From Brevibacillus centrosporus (GTDB lineage Bacteria > Bacillota > Bacilli > Brevibacillales > Brevibacillaceae), in assembly GCF_003710815.1 (NCBI RefSeq), contig NZ_RHHP01000014.1:1-57220 (forward strand): 57,220 nt of DNA, given 5' to 3'. Positions 17,086-24,909 of this stretch are shown piece by piece. A model generated the notes under the pieces. That model ran no database searches. It was not told the origin of the DNA and was given only the letters and a program-made list of their open reading frames with translations. The translations under genes were made by a program, and so were the position numbers. Positions within the stretch are counted from its first letter, which is position 1. Every line of letters begins with the position of its first letter.

Positions 17086-18045
17086 TCATTCGAGGTTTCC
17101 ATTGATCCAAGGATTTGGTTTTGTGACAAGGAACTCTGCACGCCTAGACAGCTCATTCAAATCGATGTTTCCTTTTCTCTCCATACTTAGCTCTGCCATG
17201 GCCATGCCGAATGCTCCCTGCTCAGCGAGACGCTGGGTTTTGTTTTGCGCGTAGATGACTCCTGCTGCAAACGCATCTCCCGCAGACGCGCGGATCGGGG
17301 CGTCTGGTGGCGATAGCCAGAAGGATTCCGTTTGATTGCACAAATAAAGACCTGCTTCCCCACACATGATCATGACCTGGGAGACCCCTTCATCTACCAG
17401 AGTCTTCGCACACTTCTCCACATCCTGATAGGAGTGCAGGATTTGACCACATAGCGTCTCCATTTCATCGATACTGCCCACGATGGTGTATATACCCGCA
17501 AGCAGCCCCTTCCATTTTTCCGCCTTCTTCACAGAAACCAGGTCCACGATCACTTTCTTTTCGAGTCGGTTGGCTTCTGTTAGAAAGGCTTCCATCACAG
17601 GCAATGGAAGGTTGGCGTCCATGAACATACCCGCCGCCTGCTGCAAGCTCAGAAGGCCGCTTTGGATCATTACCTCGCTCCACGCATCATTGATAGCCAT
17701 ATCCGCGACAGCCGTGTACAATTCTCCATCCAGATCACAAATCGCTAAATAGCGCCCTGTCGATCTACCTGGCACTCGAAACATGCCATGCGTCGCAACA
17801 CCGCTGTCTGCTGTAATTTTCCGCAGCCATTCGCCATCGGAGTCTTCCCCTACCAAGGCGTACAAATGCACTTCTTCGCCCAGCCAGCCCAAACTTTCCG
17901 CCACGTTTCGAGCGACTCCACCTGCCGTTTGATGGACGACTCCTGGATTACTCGTTCCGGGTAGCAATCTGACCGAAGTGACTCCCTGCATATCTACATT
18001 GGCGCCACCTACACATAGCCAGTAATCTTTCATCCCCTCCAGCAT
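17086..18045 (-). CDS. PfkB-family carbohydrate kinase, pseudouridine-kinase-like
   Basis: A 319-residue ribokinase-fold kinase. N-terminal CVGGANVDMQGV and TSNPGVVHQTAGGVARNVAE match the PsuK/YeiC branch (sugar-binding GGANVD and GG-R-N motifs). The C-terminal PfkB signature ASAGDAFAAGVIYA has the catalytic Asp. It probably phosphorylates pseudouridine or a similar nucleoside or sugar; no pseudouridine-5'-phosphate glycosidase gene is adjacent, so the substrate is inference. ATG 18045 is preceded by GGGAGGGG at 7 nt; an ATG 4 codons later is too close to its upstream GGAGGGG. The 45-residue protein gene follows in the same transcript. Confidence 0.87.
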   Translation of the reverse strand: MLEGMKDYWLCVGGANVDMQGVTSVRLLPGTSNPGVVHQTAGGVARNVAESLGWLGEEVHLYALVGEDSDGEWLRKITADSGVATHGMFRVPGRSTGRYLAICDLDGELYTAVADMAINDAWSEVMIQSGLLSLQQAAGMFMDANLPLPVMEAFLTEANRLEKKVIVDLVSVKKAEKWKGLLAGIYTIVGSIDEMETLCGQILHSYQDVEKCAKTLVDEGVSQVMIMCGEAGLYLCNQTESFWLSPPDAPIRASAGDAFAAGVIYAQNKTQRLAEQGAFGMAMAELSMERKGNIDLNELSRRAEFLVTKPNPWINGNLE

Positions 18046-18266
18046 ACAAGCACCCCTCCCAGCCGATTGCACACGGTTGATTCATCTATTTTCATCCTTA
18101 CCTCTTTTTCGACAAGAGATGTTCATTTACCTACCAGTTCGGAAAGTTCCGTGTTTTTTCGACCGTTATGACCATCCTCCATATGCCAGTATTACAGGGG
18201 TGACGATTGGGGAGTTCCGTGCTAAAGTGAAAATTGTTAACTAGGAAACAGCCGTACGATAGAGAA

Positions 18267-18290
18267 GAAAAACGCTTTGAAACGTTTTTC
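18267..18290 (+). promoter_or_regulatory. Inverted repeat in the leader of the fosmidomycin-type MFS gene
   Basis: GAAAAACG (18267-18274) and CGTTTTTC (18283-18290) form a perfect 8-bp inverted repeat with an 8-nt centre, 28 nt before the start codon. It could be an operator or an mRNA hairpin; there is no T run directly after it. Confidence 0.4.
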
Positions 18291-18317
18291 GCAGAAAAAA
18301 TATTGGAGATGAACCAT

Positions 18318-19538
18318 ATGAGCGCCACATCCACACCCATTCATGCATCACCGACTGGGCAGGCAGCTCCTACAGTGTACCGGATGCTTTTTGCAATCAG
18401 CATCGTTCACTTGTTGAATGATAGCCTGCAATCCGTTATTCCAGCACTGCTGCCCATCCTGGAAAAAAACCTCGCTTTAAGCTTTACGCAAGTCGGCCTA
18501 ATTCTTTTGGTAATGAACCTTACCTCCTCTATCCTTCAACCGGTTGTCGGCTATTTATCTGATCGAAAATCTCGCCCATTTCTGCCTCCGCTCGCCTTGC
18601 TTGTATCCGGACTCGGTATGCTCGCTCTCGCTTTCGCCGGCAATTACTACCTGGTCCTCATGGCTGTCGCTTGCGTAGGGATCGGCTCTGCCGTTTTCCA
18701 TCCGGAAGCATCCCGCTTTGCCCACCAGGCTTCTGGTGTTCGCAGAGGGCTGGGGCAATCGATCTTTCAGGTAGGTGGAAATGCGGGGCAGGCCTTGGCT
18801 CCCCTGATGACGATCCTGATTTTCGCAAACCTAGGTCAAGCTGGAGCGCAATGGTTCCTGTGGCCAGCTATTCTCGCCAGTGGTGTCCTGCTGTACGTCG
18901 CCCTATGGTATCGCGGTCAACAGCGCTTGAAAAAAGCAGCAACTGCTGTCGCCGCTTACAGCCATCGCAAGCAGCGTTTCATCGCCCTGGGTCTCTTGGT
19001 CTTGATCGTCAGCGTCCGGTCCTGGATGAACGCAGGCTTTCAAAGCTTCTACCAGTTTTATTTGATGTATGTCAAAGGGGTCGAATACTCTCACGCGCAG
19101 ATCGTCGTCTTTGGCTTTTTGATGGCTGGCGCAATCGGAACCTTTTTGGGAGGTCCTCTCTCCGACCGTTTCGGAAAGCGCAACCTGCTGATTATCTCTA
19201 CGCTTGGTGCCGTTCCCTTGACGATCCTGACGCCTTACGTCTCTGGCATTTGGGTCTATCCCGTTCTGTTCCTCAGCGGCTTGATCATGCTCTCCAGCTT
19301 CTCGGTTACGGTCGTGTATGCACAGGAGCTGCTCCCTGGACGGATCGGAACCGTATCTGGCCTCATCACTGGCTTGGCATTTGGTATGGGCGGCGCAGGC
19401 AGTCTCGTGTTCGGTTCTCTTGCTGACACGTTCGATCTGACCTTTGTCATTACCCTTTGCTCCCTGTTGCCACTGATCGGGGTCCTTGGATTCTTTCTAC
19501 CGAAGGATCAAACGGTACGTGACTGGGCTCGCAGCTAA
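18318..19538 (+). CDS. MFS efflux transporter, fosmidomycin resistance (Fsr) family
   Basis: A 406-residue twelve-helix transporter. The N-terminal ISIVHLLNDSLQSVIPALLP and the motif A GYLSDRKSRPFLPP are typical of Fsr/YfnC-type proteins; the second-half LGGPLSDRFGKRNLLI is the matching repeat. Family members export fosmidomycin and related compounds; the true substrate is unknown. ATG 18318 is preceded by TTGGAGAT; an ATG at 18309 is possible. Monocistronic, with a terminator downstream. Confidence 0.88.
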   Translation: MSATSTPIHASPTGQAAPTVYRMLFAISIVHLLNDSLQSVIPALLPILEKNLALSFTQVGLILLVMNLTSSILQPVVGYLSDRKSRPFLPPLALLVSGLGMLALAFAGNYYLVLMAVACVGIGSAVFHPEASRFAHQASGVRRGLGQSIFQVGGNAGQALAPLMTILIFANLGQAGAQWFLWPAILASGVLLYVALWYRGQQRLKKAATAVAAYSHRKQRFIALGLLVLIVSVRSWMNAGFQSFYQFYLMYVKGVEYSHAQIVVFGFLMAGAIGTFLGGPLSDRFGKRNLLIISTLGAVPLTILTPYVSGIWVYPVLFLSGLIMLSSFSVTVVYAQELLPGRIGTVSGLITGLAFGMGGAGSLVFGSLADTFDLTFVITLCSLLPLIGVLGFFLPKDQTVRDWARS

Positions 19539-19551
19539 GTCCACATCTGAA

Positions 19552-19589
19552 AAAGGGCAATCCCGATGCGAGGGATTGCCCTTTCTTTT
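19552..19589. terminator. Strong terminator of the MFS gene
   Basis: A perfect 13-bp stem (19552-19564 with 19572-19584) with a 7-nt loop, followed by CTTTTA on the plus strand and TTC on the minus strand. Confidence 0.9.
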
Positions 19590-19592
19590 AAC

Positions 19593-19634
19593 AAAAATGG
19601 GTGTCTTCTGCAGCTTGCTCTACAGTCGACACCC
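19593..19634 (-). terminator. Terminator of the SEC-C operon
   Basis: A perfect 7-bp stem (19628-19634 with 19599-19605) with a 22-nt loop, then ATTTTTGTT on the minus strand. It directly follows the stop codon of the SEC-C gene. Confidence 0.65.
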
Positions 19635-19645
19635 TTTCTTATTCC

Positions 19646-21706
19646 TTATACCAATACGCTAGTCGGAGCACCTAACAGCAGGGCAACAACTGGCGGATAC
19701 AGCTCAGGTGTGCCGAATACCTTCCAGCTGCCGTCCTCGGTCAGACCGAAGAGTCCAGCGATCAGCCAATCCGAAGCCAATACGTCTGTGGCATCCGCTG
19801 CCAAAGACAGCGTAATTTGTTCTCCATTAGCGCGCTTCGCCGTCCAGACGTCCTTGTTCTTCTCCAGTAGCAGGAACGTTTCCTCTGTCAGATCTGAGAG
19901 GCTTGCTTGGCCAAGCAGATTTTGATTCGCTTCCTTCTCCAGTACACCGCGCAGGCGATACGCCTCAGGCAGTGTTTCCTTCAGCTCTGCCAGCAAAGGC
20001 TGCATGGTAGCGTGTACGTTGGCTACTCCTTGCTTGTCCAGCCACTTGAAGAACGAGGTGAGAACAGACAGCAGGTTGGTTGCCAGCGTCTTCGTGGTGG
20101 CATCTGTACGTGCGTAGATATCGTGCACCAAGAAGTAGGCAAGTTCTTCCTTGCGCAGCTGTTTCCAAGTGAAGCTCGGTCCAAAAGCACCACGAACGAA
20201 GGAACGGAAGTTGTTCATGACCTCGTCGTACTTTTTCACCGTCGCTTCCGATTTGCCCTCGGTCATTTCATGGACAAAGCGGCTGATGTCAGCCAATCGA
20301 TCGGGATGCACGGTATAGACGCTATCCGGCAAGCCTTCGATCAAAGGTCGGCGCAGCAAGTTGTTTACGTGCAGCGTCTCGTTTTTCAAAGTCAGTCTTG
20401 GGCGGAGCATGTCCATGCGAATGAATCGCGCCAGACCTTGCCCAAGCTTGTTGTCTTGTTCCATCTGCTCCATCAGGCTTTGCAGCTTGCCATTCAGCTC
20501 AGCATTATCCGATGCCGCAACCAGGATTGGTGCGAGCTCATCCAAGGCTTCGTGCGGTGTAACCAGCCATTTTTCTGCGAAATAGGTTTGCACAGCCCAT
20601 TGAAGGACTTTTGGCGGCAAAGTAGGCTGACTGGTGATGAACAGCGTACCTTTGGAAAGCTTGGAGCCAGTCGAAGAGAGAACTTGAATCTCTTCTTCGT
20701 TTTGCATCGGATGCATCTGCAAGAGATCTGCCACTTCATCCAGCTGAGGTGCAAAGCCTTCCAGCATGATTTTGCCATCTGAAATTATCAGCTCAGCCTG
20801 TACTTCATACAGCTCGAGCAAAGCCCCTTTCAGCGCTGGGAAGAGATGTTCTTCCTTGCGCGTCGCATATACCCAGATTTCTCCAGCGGCATCTCGACGC
20901 TTCAGCTCAAAAGAGCGTGTCGCTTCCATTTCCTTGATCAATTGATCACGATTTGGCAATGCGTAGCTGCGTCTCAACAGAGCATCTGCCTGTTTCACTT
21001 CGCCCGTCTCATCATCCCCGAACGACACGATGAAACGGTACAAATCCGTCGTATACACGCGCTTGCCCGTATCATTGGCTGCATCCTCAACTTCAGGATG
21101 CTCTTTTAGCCACTCGAGCAGCGATTGTTTTACATGCGGCTGCAGGATAATACTGCCTGAGAACAGCATATCGCGCAGTCCCAGATTCAACAGTCGGCCG
21201 ACGATCATTTGACCTACTTCCACATGCAAATTGTTGGAACGCAGCAGGTAGTGGGTTTCGTGGCTGACTGGCTGTTGTACCGTCATCACGTCCCGATCTA
21301 CTTCCACGACTTCATATACATTCAAATGAAGTCTGGCAAATGCACGGCGTAGATCTGGCTCCATGCGGCGGCCATGCTGCTTCACGTAATTCTCCAGCAG
21401 CGTGCTGCCTGCATTTCTAACATCCAGCACATACCAGTTGAAGAAGTGCGCCGCCCATTCCGGACGCATAACGCTCTCTTCCGTTAAGCCAATCTCTTCA
21501 GCAAAGCGGCTGCGGGCTTCCTGGATCGCATCGCTGGTCACGTTGCCCCCCACAAAGTGGTTCAGACGTTCTACCCAGCCAGCGTATTCCTTCTGCAGCT
21601 TTTGCTCATGACGACTGCGCAACTCCGTAATTGGAGTGACCACGCCACAGCATTTTTTGTATTTTTTCCCGCTCCCGCAGGGGCACAATTCATTTCTTCC
21701 AACAGA
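19646..21706 (-). CDS. SEC-C motif protein with integrase-like SAM domain, function unknown
   Basis: A 686-residue soluble protein. Residues 4-21 form an N-terminal SEC-C zinc motif (RNELCPCGSGKKYKKCC; C9, C11, C20, C21), as in SecA C-termini and many protein- or nucleic-acid-handling proteins. The centre is long with no recognised domain. At about residues 480-580 a helical segment (EATVKKYDEVMNNFRSFV, LATNLLSVLTSFFKWLDKQG) resembles the N-terminal core-binding (SAM-like) domain of tyrosine recombinases, but no catalytic recombinase domain follows. ATG 21706 has AAAGGAG about 13 nt upstream. Last gene of an operon with the two coiled-coil genes. The function is not known to me. Confidence 0.7.
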   Translation of the reverse strand, partial: SVGRNELCPCGSGKKYKKCCGVVTPITELRSRHEQKLQKEYAGWVERLNHFVGGNVTSDAIQEARSRFAEEIGLTEESVMRPEWAAHFFNWYVLDVRNAGSTLLENYVKQHGRRMEPDLRRAFARLHLNVYEVVEVDRDVMTVQQPVSHETHYLLRSNNLHVEVGQMIVGRLLNLGLRDMLFSGSIILQPHVKQSLLEWLKEHPEVEDAANDTGKRVYTTDLYRFIVSFGDDETGEVKQADALLRRSYALPNRDQLIKEMEATRSFELKRRDAAGEIWVYATRKEEHLFPALKGALLELYEVQAELIISDGKIMLEGFAPQLDEVADLLQMHPMQNEEEIQVLSSTGSKLSKGTLFITSQPTLPPKVLQWAVQTYFAEKWLVTPHEALDELAPILVAASDNAELNGKLQSLMEQMEQDNKLGQGLARFIRMDMLRPRLTLKNETLHVNNLLRRPLIEGLPDSVYTVHPDRLADISRFVHEMTEGKSEATVKKYDEVMNNFRSFVRGAFGPSFTWKQLRKEELAYFLVHDIYARTDATTKTLATNLLSVLTSFFKWLDKQGVANVHATMQPLLAELKETLPEAYRLRGVLEKEANQNLLGQASLSDLTEETFLLLEKNKDVWTAKRANGEQITLSLAADATDVLASDWLIAGLFGLTEDGSWKVFGTPELYPPVVALLLGAPTSVLV

Positions 21707-21790
21707 CATAGAGGGTTTGGATCTCCTTTCCATCCCACGCGGCATGCGCGGGGAATCCTGCACAATCCCCCTATTTTACCGCATTATTCT

Positions 21791-22063
21791 TCATGTGTTC
21801 AAGGGTTCTCGTTTAGTTTCATGAACGATACCCACATCGCCGTTGTTTTCCCACTGGTGGATAAACTGCTCCAGACGGTTCATCAGCCTGACGATGCGCT
21901 GCTTCTCGCCCATGCATGCAGAAATAGCAGAGAGCTGATTGGTGGAAAAAAGCTGCACCACTTCCTGCTCCATTTCTTGAAGCCGAATCCGATAACTCGC
22001 GATGACTTCGCGTAGCAAGGCAAACCTCTGCTCCAACCGGATTGTAGCCTCAAGCTTACTCAT
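21791..22063 (-). CDS. Coiled-coil protein, paralogous to the C-terminus of the upstream gene product
   Basis: A 90-residue, almost wholly helical protein with heptad-like spacing (LEATIRLEQRFALLREVIASY, EKQRIVRLMNRLEQFIHQW). It aligns with the last about 70 residues of the protein encoded upstream: both have R-x-QEM-x-QEVV, then A-I, M-x-EK and an EQ near the end. Its ATG overlaps the upstream stop codon (ATGA at 22060-22063), so translation is coupled. Probably a partner or assembly subunit of the larger protein (inference). Confidence 0.7.
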   Translation of the reverse strand: MSKLEATIRLEQRFALLREVIASYRIRLQEMEQEVVQLFSTNQLSAISACMGEKQRIVRLMNRLEQFIHQWENNGDVGIVHETKREPLNT

Positions 22064-22284
22064 TGTTGTTCACTTGTAGCCAGCACCTGCTCGATGCCGA
22101 GTACGATCTGCTCATGTTTATGTTTCTCTTTCATCAGCACTTCTATAGCTTGCATATTGCTTTGTTGAAAATGATCGACAACTTCCTGTGCCATTTCTTG
22201 CTGACGGGATTCCAAAAGGATAATCGCCTTCTGCATCAGTTCTTGAACCTCTTTCAATACGTTTTGTTCAGTAATGGTAGTCAT
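22060..22284 (-). CDS. Predicted internal translation product (C-terminal coiled coil, 74 residues)
   Basis: Inside the winged-helix gene, in frame, TAAGGAGG (22300-22293) lies 8 nt before ATG (22284-22282), which is as good as any gene start in the window. The product would be only the coiled-coil domain (MTTITEQNVLKEVQELM...), the size of the downstream paralogue. Either the long gene makes two proteins or two once-separate genes have fused. Inferred from sequence only. Confidence 0.5.
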   Translation of the reverse strand: MTTITEQNVLKEVQELMQKAIILLESRQQEMAQEVVDHFQQSNMQAIEVLMKEKHKHEQIVLGIEQVLATSEQQ

Positions 22285-23055
22285 TGTCTTTTCCTCCTTA
22301 GGGTTCGTTGTTTCGTGATGTTCTTCCAAAAGCTGCACGGTTTGTCCCGATTCGGTCAAGTCTTCTTTTGCTTCTTCCTCGGCCTTCGCTATCGTTTCGG
22401 AAGCGGCGGTAACAGCAATTTCCATGACCGCCGACTCATCTTCATATGGCTCTTCACTGCGAACAATGATGTACAGCCTCTCTCCGTCGATCCGGAAGCG
22501 ATCATCCAGTACCGGCAAGAAGGCTGCCTCTGCCGCAATTCCCACTTCCTGTTCGAGAAAATGAACGAGGGAGCGAGTGGTCACCTGCGTGATACCGTTG
22601 TCACGGCAAAAAGCGAATACTTGATCGTTGCTCAGTGTCCACTCTGCCAGAAACCAGCGAGGGTCGCCTTGGTACTGCACAAAGCGAGGATCCTTCTCCA
22701 GCTGCAATAGCCGTTGAATCTGATTCCAGCCAAATTGGGTTTGACGACGAAGCTCCGCCACAATCTGATCCATTTTCTTAGGCGTGAGGGTATCACGCAA
22801 AAAACGGTACGCCAGATCGTACAGCTGGTGAGGTTGGTAGGTCAATTCCACAATCGCTTCTGAGCTCCCAACCCGTACGGGTGACTGCTCCTGCTCCAGC
22901 ACCTTATCAAGCAGCGCTGCACTGTCTAGGTTTAAAAAAGCATTCAGCTCGTTTCCTTCCATCCGGGAGCAGACTTCTGTTCGGGGGAGGGAGCGCTCAC
23001 CGGACCGGAATACCTTTTTTACAATACTTGGTAGGGTATAGGTTGGCCGTTTCAT
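22060..23055 (-). CDS. Winged-helix and coiled-coil protein of unknown function
   Basis: A 331-residue protein. The N-terminal half resembles two tandem winged-helix modules: QIVAELRRQTQFGWNQIQRL then DPRFVQYQGDPRWFLAEW recalls the HARE-HTH fold of RpoE delta and related proteins. A charged linker (about residues 210-255) leads to a C-terminal coiled coil (about 258-331) that is homologous to the downstream 90-residue protein. ATG 23055 has AAGGAG 7 nt upstream. An internal ATG with a perfect ribosome binding site lies at 22284. First gene of the three-gene operon ending in the SEC-C gene. No function known; DNA binding is inferred. Confidence 0.7.
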   Translation of the reverse strand: MKRPTYTLPSIVKKVFRSGERSLPRTEVCSRMEGNELNAFLNLDSAALLDKVLEQEQSPVRVGSSEAIVELTYQPHQLYDLAYRFLRDTLTPKKMDQIVAELRRQTQFGWNQIQRLLQLEKDPRFVQYQGDPRWFLAEWTLSNDQVFAFCRDNGITQVTTRSLVHFLEQEVGIAAEAAFLPVLDDRFRIDGERLYIIVRSEEPYEDESAVMEIAVTAASETIAKAEEEAKEDLTESGQTVQLLEEHHETTNPKEEKTMTTITEQNVLKEVQELMQKAIILLESRQQEMAQEVVDHFQQSNMQAIEVLMKEKHKHEQIVLGIEQVLATSEQQ

Positions 23056-23191
23056 GAACTTTCTCCTTCTCGTGACCGGCATTGTTTGCCAATCAAATGG
23101 GAATCAAAGAGGTATTCTACAAAAAGAATAAAAAATCCTACCTCATTCAAAGTGTTTCTCTATTCCGATAATTAATAGCTTTTTCCTACGC

Positions 23192-23221
23192 AGAAAAGCC
23201 TGGCGCAGCCATCGGCCAGGC
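23192..23221 (-). terminator. Terminator of the YcdB-like gene
   Basis: A 7-bp perfect stem (23215-23221 with 23198-23204) with a 10-nt loop and TTTTC on the minus strand. Confidence 0.6.
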
Positions 23222-23235
23222 CAGACGTCTTCCTT

Positions 23236-24795
23236 CTATTCTTCCCACGCAAGCCAGCTGTCTACAAGACCGCCGTTGTGTGCATCAACCGCATGAGAAA
23301 GGCTGTCTTCCGTCGCCTCATAGACGAGCTGCTGAAGCTCAGCTGTCTGATTGGCTGCTTTTGCGTACCAGTAAGACGAGCGCAGCTTGACTTGCTTCAG
23401 AAAGGCTTCTTTCGCACTCTGCTCGCCAATCAGTCCTTGCTTGCTTACCTGACTCGGCGGCAGCGCCACTGCATCGTTCACTTGTGCAAAGACCACTTTT
23501 CCCTTTTTGGCATCCACCTCAATGGTGTAGGCAGCAGATTTTACGGGTATGCCGTTCACCTCGGGATAGAAATCGTAGCGGTACTTTGGATGCAGTCTTC
23601 CTTGCTCCTGATCGACCCACGCAGGCAATTGCTTAGCCAGACTTGTCGTCTTCAGTACAAATGCTTGTTCTTTGGCGTGCAAATACCTCTCTACAAATTG
23701 CTGTGCGGCTCTTTTGCCTTCTTCTGCTGTCAAAGGGGTTTCGAGTTCTTTTTCGGCTTGACCCTCTACTTCGATTCTGAGTGGTGTCCTTGTTTTTCGA
23801 TCCAGAGTGATCTTCACACTCTCATTTGCGACAGCTTTCCATTCGTGAATAGAGACGTCGGCTTTCTTGTCGTTTTCATTTACGAAGTCGTATCTCAAAC
23901 GGTTGAGCGTCAGATGAAGGTCCTCACCGAGCATTTTTTCCATACTTTTTTGATCTTTCCATACGTCCTTCGTTGCAGCTCCCTTGATCTTCCGCTCTTC
24001 TTTTACTTCGACGTACAAGTCCGGAGCTATTCTGCCTGTCAGACTATCGATCTTCGGCTCATTTTCTGGTACGTACACAAGCTTGCCAATTTCCTGATCG
24101 TAGACGAGCTCCATGGTGAGAGCTTCCTCCCACTCCTTCATCGCCTGATCAGCTGCCACTGCTTTTTTCGGGTCGGCTGCTTCTGTACCTGCAGGAAGCT
24201 TCTGTTTCTTTTGATTGAACATAACGACTTGACCATTCGCGTCGAGCATCACTTCGCCCATCTTCTTGCTCAATGGCACTTCATTTTGTGTCTGGTAAAA
24301 GGGAACGACCAGGAGCTGATCCGTTGCTGTCCCCCTTTGTGTCGCTAGATATCCTGCAGTAGAGACCGCGATGTCCACCCCAACCTGCTCCCGGATAAAG
24401 CTGACCGCTTTTTGATAAACAGCCTTTTTATCGAAATGTTTCGTCTTATCGCGATCTGGGTCTTTCAGCTCAAGGGCTAAGATATTTCCGTTTTCATCCA
24501 CCGTAAGGTCAAGGGATACGCCAGAAGTGATCTTGCTCTTCTTATCCGACAGCTTCACTCGGTATTCTGAGCCTTCCTTCGTAAACGCGTCCGTATGGAG
24601 ATTTCCCAGCGCCGGGACAAAGTCCTCCTTCAGATGTTTGAGTACCTGCACGAGATCGGCTGGCAGCGGAATGATTTCTACCTCACTCTTATTGATGCTC
24701 GCATGGGCAATAGATGGCTCGATCCATGTCGCCGGTGAAGCCAACAAGCTGGCCGCTACCAACAAAAATGCTGCTTTGTTCCACTTTCTCAACAT
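23236..24795 (-). CDS. Secreted YcdB/YcdC-domain protein
   Basis: A 519-residue exported protein. A Sec signal peptide (RKWNKAAFLLVAASLLASPATW) ends near residue 32. The rest holds two YcdB/YcdC repeats with PepSY-like elements: GVSLDLTVDENGNILALELKD and KAVSFIREQVGVD in the first half, and RTPLRIEVEGQAEKEL, RYLHAKEQAF, KYRYDFYPEVNGIPV in the second. The family occurs in spore-formers; its role is unknown, possibly inhibiting or chaperoning secreted enzymes as other PepSY proteins do. The C-terminus contains YEATEDSLSHAVDAHNGGLVD. It lies between separate transcription units and has its own terminator. Confidence 0.78.
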   Translation of the reverse strand: MLRKWNKAAFLLVAASLLASPATWIEPSIAHASINKSEVEIIPLPADLVQVLKHLKEDFVPALGNLHTDAFTKEGSEYRVKLSDKKSKITSGVSLDLTVDENGNILALELKDPDRDKTKHFDKKAVYQKAVSFIREQVGVDIAVSTAGYLATQRGTATDQLLVVPFYQTQNEVPLSKKMGEVMLDANGQVVMFNQKKQKLPAGTEAADPKKAVAADQAMKEWEEALTMELVYDQEIGKLVYVPENEPKIDSLTGRIAPDLYVEVKEERKIKGAATKDVWKDQKSMEKMLGEDLHLTLNRLRYDFVNENDKKADVSIHEWKAVANESVKITLDRKTRTPLRIEVEGQAEKELETPLTAEEGKRAAQQFVERYLHAKEQAFVLKTTSLAKQLPAWVDQEQGRLHPKYRYDFYPEVNGIPVKSAAYTIEVDAKKGKVVFAQVNDAVALPPSQVSKQGLIGEQSAKEAFLKQVKLRSSYWYAKAANQTAELQQLVYEATEDSLSHAVDAHNGGLVDSWLAWEE

Positions 24796-24909
24796 CGATT
24801 CCTCCTCTTTACAGTAGCTCCTACTAAAGACGGTAACAAAAGGAAAAACGTTTCTTTCGGAACAAAAAAATAGTCGCCTGAATGCTTTACAGACGACGAA
24901 ATGACATCT

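Noticed and set aside
19646..21706. Tyrosine recombinase identity for the SEC-C protein
   Set aside because: Only a core-binding-like helical segment is seen; the R-H-R-Y catalytic set is missing, so it is not called an integrase.
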